A stretch of 13,042 nt of DNA from CAVOBC01 sp963693635. GTDB taxonomy: Bacteria > Pseudomonadota > Gammaproteobacteria > Pseudomonadales > Azotimanducaceae. The notes beneath the pieces were generated by a model. That model was not told the origin of the DNA. It saw nothing but the letters and a program-made list of their open reading frames with translations, and made no database searches. Positions 7,870-13,042 of the stretch are shown here, one piece after another (the first letter of the stretch is position 1; every line of letters begins with the position of its first letter). Location: assembly GCA_963693635.1 (NCBI GenBank), contig CAVOBC010000109.1, positions 1 through 13,042 on the forward strand. Reading direction: 5' to 3'. The position numbers and the translations under genes are program-made.

Positions 7870-7950
7870 GTTCTACCCCTCACCACTCTCAAACTCACAG
7901 CCATGCTTTTATTCTTTGCCATGCCAACTCTTGTTCTTTGCCATGCCAAC
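7866..7950 (-). promoter_or_regulatory. Tandem 17-base repeats and short ORFs before fimV
   Basis: A 17-base sequence, TTCTTTGCCATGCCAAC on the plus strand, occurs exactly twice at 7912-7928 and 7934-7950, a 22-base period or about two helical turns. On the minus strand each copy contains TTGGCATGGCAA, which is symmetric at 10 of 12 positions around CATG, as expected for a protein-binding dyad. Each copy also contains an ATG: the first (7944) opens an 11-codon frame ending in TAA at 7909, and the second (7922) an 18-codon frame whose TGA overlaps the fimV ATG as ATGA. Both frames begin MAKNKS. Whether the repeats act as operators, as translated leaders or neither is not known. Confidence 0.5.
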
Positions 7951-8458
7951 CCGCCAATCCGTCAGCGTTCGCGACGCTACCGACAGGGTCCGTCCCTCTT
8001 TTCAGAGCTAGCCTCTCTCATATCTGGCCCCCTCATATACGGCCTCACACTCAAACCCCGACCCCGATTTCCGAGGACACGGCCCGTGTCGCAATGCGAC
8101 TCCAGATACGCATTCCCCTGACGGTCCTGTTCGCGGTCAGCCCGCACTTCCTGATCTTTTGTGGTGCACTCGCGCGGTGCCAAATGTACCACGTCGGTGC
8201 CGCACAGATTCTTACCGCTCCTGACCAAACAGCGACTTCGCCTCCCGCACCGCCGTTGCTTCCGCCACCGGACCTACAGCCCAACGCGCCTTGTTCTTGC
8301 GTGGATTCTCGGCAAAATTCTTGTCTGGAACGCTATCAGCTTGAAAGTTGCCGCAACGGAAGTGCGCACAAAGCACCGAGTCCGCAGGATTCTTGACATG
8401 TTTGATCGGGTGTTTCAAAGCTATAAATAGTCTGCAAAAGTGACGTAAGTATCGATTA
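7870..8458. other. 589-base intergenic region between asd and fimV
   Basis: No convincing gene is present. The fimV-proximal end holds the tandem 17-base repeats. The middle holds several dyads: AGCGT/ACGCT at 7964-7978, GACACGG-C-CCGTGTC at 8076-8090, GTCGC-AAT-GCGAC at 8088-8100 and CTGAC/GTCAG at 8118-8140. The asd-proximal end, about 8395-8475, is clearly more AT-rich; on the minus strand TTACGT and TATAGC lie there 17 bases apart and could form a weak promoter, which would give fimV a leader of over 500 bases. A minus-strand frame of 68 codons (8212-8418, TTG start) has no recognisable motif and no good ribosome binding site. I see no terminator with a T-tract after asd. Confidence 0.55.
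8076..8100. promoter_or_regulatory. Two overlapping dyads, mutually exclusive hairpins
   Basis: GACACGG-C-CCGTGTC (8076-8090) is a perfect 7+7 dyad with one central base. Its last three bases (8088-8090) are also the first three of a second dyad, GTCGC-AAT-GCGAC (8088-8100). In RNA the two hairpins could not form at once. This may be an operator, a leader-RNA switch, or chance in a GC-rich spacer; there is no T-tract to make it a terminator. Confidence 0.35.
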
Positions 8459-9478
8459 TTAAAGCTCTTTTAACAAAACTTCTGCGATTTGTACGCTATT
8501 GAGCGCCGCACCTTTGCGCACGTTGTCGGAAACTATCCAGAGGTCGAGACCCATCGGATGGGAAATATCTTCGCGAATTCTCCCCACGAGTACTGTGTCT
8601 TTCCCCGCAGCATCTTCGACGGGCGTGGGATAGCCGCCATCGGCAGCCACGTCAAGCAGTTGCACCCCAGGCGCGGCCGCCAGCAGCTCGCGTACTCGAT
8701 CAACTCCGATTTTCTCACGCGTTTCGATGTGCACGGCCTCGGAGTGACCGAGAAACACGGGAACTCGCGCACAGGTTGGATTCACTGCAATGCGGTCGTC
8801 CTCGAAGATTTTCTGAGTCTCCCAAACCATCTTCATCTCCTCCAGCGTGTAGCCATTGTCCTGGAAGTCGCCGATGTGAGGGATCACGTTGAACGCAATC
8901 TGTTTCGTGAAGACCTCGACATCAAGGGGTTGGGCGTTGAGTAGTCTCGCGGTTTGACCCGCCAATACCTCCATCGCGTGCTTACCCGCCCCCGACACGG
9001 CCTGGTAAGACGCGACATTGATGCGAGCGATGCCAACCGCATCCTGAATCGGCTTGAGGGCAACCAGCATCTGAATGGTCGAGCAATTCGGATTGGCAAT
9101 GATGTTGCGCTTGCGGAACTCCGGCAAACGGTGCCCGTTGACTTCGGGCACGATCAGTGGAATCTCGGGGTCCCGCCGAAAGTGCGATGTGTTGTCTATC
9201 ACCACACAGCCGGCCTCGGCGGCTGTGGGGGCGTACTCGGCCGAGATGGACCCGCCGGCGGAGAAAAGACCAATCTGCGCCTTCGTGAAGTCGAAGGTCG
9301 CGAGATTCTGGACTGCGACGTTCGTCTCCTTGAACTGCAGGCGTGACCCCGCCGAGCGTTCGCTCGCCAGCGCATAGAGGTTTCGGACCGGAAAGTCTCG
9401 CTCCGCCAGAATCTCAAGAATGGCGGTACCGACAGCTCCGGTGGCGCCAACGACTGCGACATCAACCTGATCTACCAT
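8459..9478 (-). CDS. asd: Aspartate-semialdehyde dehydrogenase
   Basis: Asd reduces aspartyl phosphate with NADPH to aspartate semialdehyde, the branch-point precursor for lysine, diaminopimelate, methionine and threonine. The 339-residue product has the NADP-binding loop GATGAVG (11-17), the nucleophile Cys132 in NPNCSTIQ, the VSGAGKHAM block (161-169) and His245 in LGHSEAVH, so the active site is complete; its length and motifs fit the roughly 340-residue class also found in Pseudomonas rather than the longer E. coli type. The frame is open to 9529, but the ATG at 9478 is clearly the start: AAGGAG stands eight bases before it and the conserved beta strand VDVAVVGATGAVG follows. It is transcribed divergently from lysR, and lies upstream of fimV as in Pseudomonas, though a usg gene is missing between them. 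Confidence 0.97.
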   Translation of the reverse strand: MVDQVDVAVVGATGAVGTAILEILAERDFPVRNLYALASERSAGSRLQFKETNVAVQNLATFDFTKAQIGLFSAGGSISAEYAPTAAEAGCVVIDNTSHFRRDPEIPLIVPEVNGHRLPEFRKRNIIANPNCSTIQMLVALKPIQDAVGIARINVASYQAVSGAGKHAMEVLAGQTARLLNAQPLDVEVFTKQIAFNVIPHIGDFQDNGYTLEEMKMVWETQKIFEDDRIAVNPTCARVPVFLGHSEAVHIETREKIGVDRVRELLAAAPGVQLLDVAADGGYPTPVEDAAGKDTVLVGRIREDISHPMGLDLWIVSDNVRKGAALNSVQIAEVLLKEL

Positions 9479-9513
9479 CGCCTTTCTCCTTAGTTCGAGC
9501 TTCATTTGCGCGC

Positions 9514-9583
9514 ATCCTAAGAGCCGCATGAGGATAAAACAAATTCATTCATTTCATGTTTTGGATAAAGTAATGGAATCCAA
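9514..9583. promoter_or_regulatory. LysR-type operator candidates between asd and lysR
   Basis: TTGGAT (9561-9566) and ATCCAA (9578-9583) form a perfect 6+6 dyad with an 11-base spacer, which is the T-N11-A form of sites bound by LysR-family regulators. A second, shorter dyad, ATCCT (9514-9518) and AGGAT (9531-9535) with a 12-base spacer, lies closer to asd. The motif GGATAAA occurs at both. LysR regulators often bind two such sites in the divergent promoter region between their own gene and a target, so the asd-lysR spacing of 181 bases fits, but the binding protein and target are inferred. Confidence 0.5.
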
Positions 9584-9659
9584 CCAGGTGGGAAACGGGT
9601 CCGGGGTGATGTTCAGGGAAGAGAAACTGAGTCAGTAACGAAACCAGTGAGGATACCCC

Positions 9660-10527
9660 GTGTCTTTGGATGTTGATGGCCTCAAAGCGTTTGTCGCGGC
9701 TGCTGACGCAAGTTCGTTCTCGCCAGCGGCTACACCTGACCCAGCCTGCCGTCAGCAAACGCATTGCCCTGCTCGAAGCCGACTTGTCCGCGCGTCTGTT
9801 TGATCGGGTGGGACAGCAGGTGCAGCTGACTGAAGCGGGCCATGCGCTGTTGCACAGAGCGCGGGGCATTTTGCAGCAGGTTGACGACACGCGCATCGCG
9901 ATTGCCAACCTGACCGGCGAAGTAGCCGGCAAACTTTCATTGGCGACCAGTCATCACATTGGCGTTTGGCGGTTGCCGCCGTTGCTCAAGGCCGACAGCC
10001 TGCGCTATCCGGGCGTATCCCTCGACCTGCATTTCACGGATTCGGCGGTTGCCTATGATCAGGTCCTGTCAGGTGAGATGGAACTCGGGGTCGTCACCCT
10101 GTCGACGACAGAGGTCGACGGCATCGACGCCATCCGCTTGTGGCGTGATCCATTGTCGGTTGTCGTTTCGGCAGAACATCCTTTGGCGGCCGGGCCACCG
10201 ATATCGCTTGAGCAACTGTCCCGACATCCTGCGATATTGCTGGACCTCTCGACGTTCACCGGCCGCATCGTGCGCATGCTGTTCGATGACCAGGCGCTCA
10301 GCCTCAACATCGCCATGTCCACGAACTATCTTGAGACCATCAAGATGCTGATCTCGATCGGTCTCGGCTGGAGCGTCCTGCCCATTTCAATGCTCGACGA
10401 CGAGACGCCTACGATTGATGTCGGTCCGGGGAATCTGAGTCGTGATTTGGGCGCGATTTACCACCACGAACGCACGCTTTCAAACGCCGCGCGCGCATTT
10501 GTCGCACTTGCGTCGCAGTCGGCCTGA
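9660..10527 (+). pseudogene. LysR-family regulator, frameshifted in the DNA-binding domain
   Basis: The gene encodes a LysR-type transcriptional regulator: an N-terminal winged helix-turn-helix and a C-terminal effector domain. The start is the GTG at 9660, with GAGG seven bases upstream, giving SLDVDGLKAFVAAADASSFS, a typical first helix. The rest of the helix-turn-helix, RLHLTQPAVSKRIALLEADL, and the whole effector domain run in the next frame. The break lies at GCGGCT (9726-9731). Relative to the family pattern SFSxAAxRLHLTQ eight bases are missing; adding them gives 291 codons, a normal length. The in-frame ATG at 9670 would yield an N-terminus unlike any LysR. Without repair the DNA-binding domain is destroyed. 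Sequencing or assembly error is possible. The stop abuts that of aroC. Effector and targets cannot be named; the divergent neighbour is asd. Confidence 0.85.
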
Positions 10528-11610
10528 TCAGATGCGGGGAGCAGTTACGGTGACGTCTCCGTTCTGCGCCCGTTGCCGCAGAAAGTGATCGGCCAGAACG
10601 ATTGCCAGCATGGCCTCAGCGATGGGCGTCGCCCTTACGCCAACGCATGGGTCATGGCGACCGGTTGTCACCACTTCTGTCTCAGTGCCGTCGGTCGTAA
10701 TAGTCCGGGCAGGCTGCGTAATGCTGGATGTGGGCTTGAGTGCCATGTGCGCAACGATGTCCTGGCCTGACGAGATGCCTCCCAGGACGCCGCCCGCGTT
10801 ATTGCTTAGAAAGCCGCCCCTCGTCATCTCGTCCCTGTGCACACTGCCGCGTTGGCGGACGACATCAAAGCCGGCGCCGATTTCCACGCCTTTGACGGCG
10901 TTGATGCTCATCAGGGCCTTGGCGATCTCTGCGTCCAGCCGATCGAACACGGGTTCCCCGAGTCCGGGTGCGACGCCGCTCGCAACCACCGTGATCCGTG
11001 CCCCGATGGAATCGCCGTCGCGCCGAAGCTGATCAATCAGTGCTTCCATGAGTGGGACCTTGCTCGCGTCAGGACAGAAGAACGGGTTGTTCGGCACTTC
11101 GTCCCAGTCGATGCGCTCGGCAACAATGTCACCCATCTGAGCCAGGTAGCCGCGGATTTTGATGCCCTGGCCTGCCAGGAATTTGCGTGCAACGGCACCA
11201 GCGGCAACCCGCATCGCAGTTTCACGGGCTGACGCTCGTCCGCCGCCCCGATAGTCCCGGATGCCGTATTTGTGCAGGTACGTATAGTCTGCGTGGGCCG
11301 GGCGAAAGAGATCTTTGATCGCGGAATAGTCTTTTGACTTCTGGTCCTGATTGCGAATAAGCAGCCCGATCGAGGTTCCGGTCGTTACGCCTTCGAATAC
11401 GCCGGACAGAATCTCCACAGTGTCCGGTTCCTGTCGCTGGGTTGTATAACGTGAGGATCCGGGGCGTCTTCGGTCAAGATCCGTTTGCAGGTCGGCCTCG
11501 GTGATGGGCAGTCCGGGCGGGCAACCATCGACAATGCAGCCGAGCGCCGGGCCATGGCTTTCGCCAAATGTGCTCACCCGAAAACAGGACCCGATTCCGC
11601 TTGCCGTCAT
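10528..11610 (-). CDS. aroC: Chorismate synthase
   Basis: AroC makes chorismate from 5-enolpyruvylshikimate 3-phosphate using reduced FMN, the last step of the shikimate pathway and the source for tryptophan, folate and other aromatics. The 360-residue product has the three family signatures: FGESHG (15-20), the RGGGRASARETA block (121-132) and RHDPCVGVR (318-326), plus the AHADYTY segment (105-111) and LSNNAGGVLGGISSGQ (268-283). Length is normal. The frame is open to a TTG at 11631, but the ATG at 11610 is chosen because it gives the usual N-terminus (MTASGIGSCFRVSTFGESHG) and because the perfect TATAAT at 11640-11645 would place the transcript start almost on the TTG. Its TGA directly abuts the lysR TGA in the palindrome TGATCA, leaving no intergenic base. 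It is transcribed divergently from folE. Confidence 0.97.
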   Translation of the reverse strand: MTASGIGSCFRVSTFGESHGPALGCIVDGCPPGLPITEADLQTDLDRRRPGSSRYTTQRQEPDTVEILSGVFEGVTTGTSIGLLIRNQDQKSKDYSAIKDLFRPAHADYTYLHKYGIRDYRGGGRASARETAMRVAAGAVARKFLAGQGIKIRGYLAQMGDIVAERIDWDEVPNNPFFCPDASKVPLMEALIDQLRRDGDSIGARITVVASGVAPGLGEPVFDRLDAEIAKALMSINAVKGVEIGAGFDVVRQRGSVHRDEMTRGGFLSNNAGGVLGGISSGQDIVAHMALKPTSSITQPARTITTDGTETEVVTTGRHDPCVGVRATPIAEAMLAIVLADHFLRQRAQNGDVTVTAPRI

Positions 11611-11639
11611 GGTCGTCTGGCTCCGGCCCAAAAGACGGG

Positions 11640-11645
11640 ATTATA
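11640..11645 (-). promoter_or_regulatory. -10 element of the aroC promoter
   Basis: A perfect TATAAT on the minus strand lies 29 bases before the aroC ATG, giving a leader of about 20-25 bases. No clear -35 hexamer is found at 16-18 bases upstream, so the promoter may be weak or activator-dependent. A GGAG lies between it and the ATG as a possible, somewhat distant ribosome binding site. Confidence 0.5.
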
Positions 11646-11808
11646 CGCGATACCCCCCGTACAGAGCCGATCTGAAGGGCGCGTTGCCTCGCGCCAGCAT
11701 CTACCCCGTTGACGATCCCGTCCATGCCCCCCTTGACGGCCTTGCCGATGACGCGTTGGTGAAGAGGTGTGGGTACGCGAAAGCAGGCGCTGCGTCGATG
11801 AATCGGGG

Positions 11809-11838
11809 TTTACGCAGGCTGCGGTTATGCACTAGGGT
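11809..11838 (+). promoter_or_regulatory. Weak candidate promoter for folE
   Basis: TTTACG (11809-11814) and TAGGGT (11833-11838) are separated by 18 bases and lie 32 bases before the folE ATG; matches to consensus are only 4 of 6 and 3 of 6. Downstream, the leader has a short GGG/CCC dyad followed by CTTTTT (11841-11850), too small to call an attenuator. Nothing else recognisable lies in the 260 bases between aroC and folE. Confidence 0.22.
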
Positions 11839-11870
11839 ACGCCCCTTTTTCGTGGATCATCAGGGTAGTC

Positions 11871-12419
11871 ATGAGCCCCATGCAAGATGCATACAAGACC
11901 ATAATCGAGCAAGTCGGCGAAGACCCTGATCGCGAGGGGCTGACCCGAACGCCGGAACGGGCGGCGAAGGCAATGGTCTTCCTCACCCGGGGCTACTCTC
12001 AGACGTTAACCCAGGTCGTCAACGATGCCTTGTTCGAGTCGGACACGAGCGAAATGATTGTTGTGCAGGACATCGAGCTCTACTCGCTGTGCGAGCACCA
12101 CCTGCTCCCGTTCATCGGCAAATGTCACGTGGCATATATACCGACCGGCAAAGTGCTGGGACTCAGCAAGGTCGCGCGGATCGTCGACATGTTCGCACGG
12201 CGTCTGCAGATTCAGGAGAATCTGACCCGTCAAATTGCAGAAGCAATTCAGTCGGTCACCGAGGCCGCAGGGGTCAGCGTCATCATCGAAGCCAAGCACA
12301 TGTGCATGATGATGCGCGGTGTTCAGAAGCAGAATTCCGCCATGAAGACGTCTGTGATGCTCGGCGACTTTCGGTCGAATCAGTCGACTCGCATGGAATT
12401 CCTCTCGCTCCTCGGCTAG
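11871..12419 (+). CDS. folE: GTP cyclohydrolase I (type IA)
   Basis: FolE converts GTP to 7,8-dihydroneopterin triphosphate and formate, the first step of tetrahydrofolate synthesis. The 182-residue product carries all zinc ligands of the type IA enzyme: Cys74 and His77 in LCEHHLLPF and Cys145 in KHMCMMMRG. Other family blocks are the N-terminal DPDREGLTRTPERAAKA (18-34), HVAYIPTGKVLGLSK (86-100) and the QIQENLTRQIAEAI segment. It lacks the long N-terminal extension seen in the 222-residue E. coli protein, which is common among bacterial FolEs. The ATG at 11871 has AGGG seven bases upstream; a second ATG three codons later is also possible. It stands alone on the plus strand, divergent from aroC, whose product chorismate feeds the para-aminobenzoate branch of the same pathway. 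Confidence 0.97.
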   Translation: MSPMQDAYKTIIEQVGEDPDREGLTRTPERAAKAMVFLTRGYSQTLTQVVNDALFESDTSEMIVVQDIELYSLCEHHLLPFIGKCHVAYIPTGKVLGLSKVARIVDMFARRLQIQENLTRQIAEAIQSVTEAAGVSVIIEAKHMCMMMRGVQKQNSAMKTSVMLGDFRSNQSTRMEFLSLLG

Positions 12420-12428
12420 TGCCTGTCC

Positions 12429-12454
12429 CAGGATTGCCATCCTGACAATTCTTT
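12429..12454 (+). terminator. Possible folE terminator
   Basis: CAGGAT-TGCC-ATCCTG is a perfect six-base-pair hairpin with a four-base loop (12429-12444), ten bases after the folE stop and followed by ACAATTCTTT. The T-tract is broken and the stem is short for an intrinsic terminator, so this is a weak call. Confidence 0.35.
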
Positions 12455-12460
12455 GGAGTC

Positions 12461-12593
12461 GGTTTGCAAGCAAACCTCGCACTCTCTTGCAGAGCGTTCT
12501 CTTGCAGAAAAGAGGCATGCCGAAAATGACGGTAGCATCCGTGCACAGCACGCGAGTGCTCGCCCCAGAGCGGAGTCCCGGGCAATATCCCGG
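12461..12593. repeat. Hairpin-rich convergent intergenic segment
   Basis: Between folE and the OmpA-like gene, four more short perfect dyads follow the possible terminator: GGTTTGC-AA-GCAAACC (12461-12476), CTCTT-GCAGAA-AAGAG (12499-12514), AGCAC-GCGA-GTGCT with a GNRA-type loop (12547-12560) and CCGGG-CAATAT-CCCGG (12578-12593). The 11-base direct repeat TCTCTTGCAGA occurs at 12483-12493 and 12498-12508. No protein-coding frame here looks real. The segment may be a two-sided terminator region, a structured RNA or a degraded repeat element. Confidence 0.45.
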
Positions 12594-12626
12594 CGTTTCC
12601 TGGACAGAGCCTTCACGGGGGGAAAA

Positions 12627-13042
12627 CTAGTCTGAGCCTGCCCTCTGCGCGTCGCGCACAATAGGTGCCTCCTCGATTCGCACGGCCTCGATGAATGCAG
12701 ACTTGCCTTCAACGGGCGCGAGCGGCCCGATGCCATGCGCACTGACCTGTTGTTCGCCGACCCCGCTTGCGATGAGGGTCGCGACCACGGCGTCAGCGAG
12801 TTGGTGCGACCGGCGCACCAACTCGTCGATCGACTCGCCGGAACCTGGAAGACGGCACACGACCGCGACGGCCAGGTCTGGTCGGTCGCGGAGCGCACGC
12901 GCGAGGATCGCCACATCCGTCGACAGCCCGGCTCTGGGGTCACCATCGAGCCTATAGGCACCCCGGTCTTCAAGCGCTGCCACCAAGACGGAGGGGGTCA
13001 CGGTGCCTGTTTCTGCGAGCGGTGCTCCAAGGATCCGATCGA
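12627..13042 (-). CDS. Divergent OmpA-like C-terminal domain protein (partial)
   Basis: This is the C-terminal part of a minus-strand gene. The GTG at 13001 can open the frame, but the frame has no stop back to the window edge (the upstream residues read DRILGAPLAETGT), so the gene most likely begins outside. The visible sequence resembles the OmpA-like fold used to hold peptidoglycan: a helix LARALRDRPDLAVAVV, then a loop, a helix DELVRRSHQLADAVVATLIASGV, and the strand EQQVSAHGIGPLAP, matching the family pattern in which GV, a few residues and VxxxGxG precede a Pro. The residues that bind diaminopimelate are not where expected: the GHTD-type loop reads CRLPGSGES, and the arginine before AxAV is replaced by leucine. 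No lipobox or signal can be judged because the start is missing. The assignment rests on pattern only. Confidence 0.55.
   Translation of the reverse strand, partial: DRILGAPLAETGTVTPSVLVAALEDRGAYRLDGDPRAGLSTDVAILARALRDRPDLAVAVVCRLPGSGESIDELVRRSHQLADAVVATLIASGVGEQQVSAHGIGPLAPVEGKSAFIEAVRIEEAPIVRDAQRAGSD

Noticed and set aside
7990..8060. Possible sigma-54 promoter or tRNA in the asd-fimV gap
   Set aside because: The TTGGCA repeats lack a TTGCA at the needed spacing, and no cloverleaf or T-loop pattern was found.
8212..8418. 68-codon minus-strand frame between asd and fimV
   Set aside because: TTG start, no ribosome binding site, no recognisable motif; mentioned only as content of the intergenic region.
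8393..8427. Consensus TTGACA and TATAAA on the plus strand near the end of asd
   Set aside because: The spacer is 23 bases, too long for a sigma-70 promoter, and no plus-strand gene follows. An antisense transcript cannot be excluded.
9670..9735. ATG at 9670 as the start of lysR
   Set aside because: It yields MLMASKRLSRLLTQ, unlike any LysR N-terminus, whereas the GTG at 9660 with GAGG gives a proper first helix in another frame.
11835..11850. GGG-TACG-CCC followed by CTTTTT in the folE leader as an attenuator
   Set aside because: A three-pair stem is too short to terminate transcription; it is probably chance.
12006..12551. 181-codon minus-strand frame opposite folE
   Set aside because: It is antisense to folE, whose motifs are complete, and has no family features of its own.

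Overview
This window looks like a chromosomal stretch of a GC-rich gammaproteobacterium. The strongest sign is the order asd - fimV - truA - trpF - folC - dedD-like SPOR gene - cvpA, a syntenic block known from Pseudomonas and relatives, together with FimV itself, which is typical of gammaproteobacteria. I cannot name the genus. Most genes are on the minus strand; only lysR and folE are on the plus strand.

Layout, left to right: a MoxR-type AAA+ ATPase (43-1065, minus); cvpA, a dedD-like SPOR-domain gene and folC, tightly packed with overlapping stops and starts (1172-3529, minus); trpF (to 4216) behind a candidate promoter; truA (4359-5159) with a duplicated start region; fimV (5311-7869), a large inner-membrane hub protein with an extraordinary Asp/Leu-rich repeat tract; a 589-base non-coding stretch with a 17-base tandem repeat, two short upstream ORFs and overlapping hairpins; asd (8459-9478, minus); a divergent intergenic region with a LysR-type T-N11-A dyad; a frameshifted lysR regulator (9660-10527, plus); aroC (10528-11610, minus), whose stop codon abuts that of lysR; folE (11871-12419, plus); a hairpin-rich convergent intergenic region; and the C-terminal part of a divergent OmpA-like protein (12627 to beyond 13042, minus).

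Functionally the genes fall into chorismate, tryptophan and folate metabolism (aroC, trpF, folE, folC), aspartate-family amino acid synthesis (asd), tRNA modification (truA) and the cell envelope (fimV, SPOR protein, cvpA, OmpA-like). Compared with the Pseudomonas version of the block, accD is absent between trpF and folC, and purF is absent after cvpA, where moxR sits instead.

I found no tRNA, rRNA, CRISPR array, transposase or phage gene, and no clear new multi-gene system. The most notable signals are the lysR frameshift, which is exactly explained by an 8-base deletion between short direct repeats; the tandem quasi-dyad repeats and small ORFs in front of fimV; the Gly-to-Arg change beside the catalytic Asp of TruA; the OmpA-like domain that seems to lack its peptidoglycan-binding residues; and the structured region after folE.
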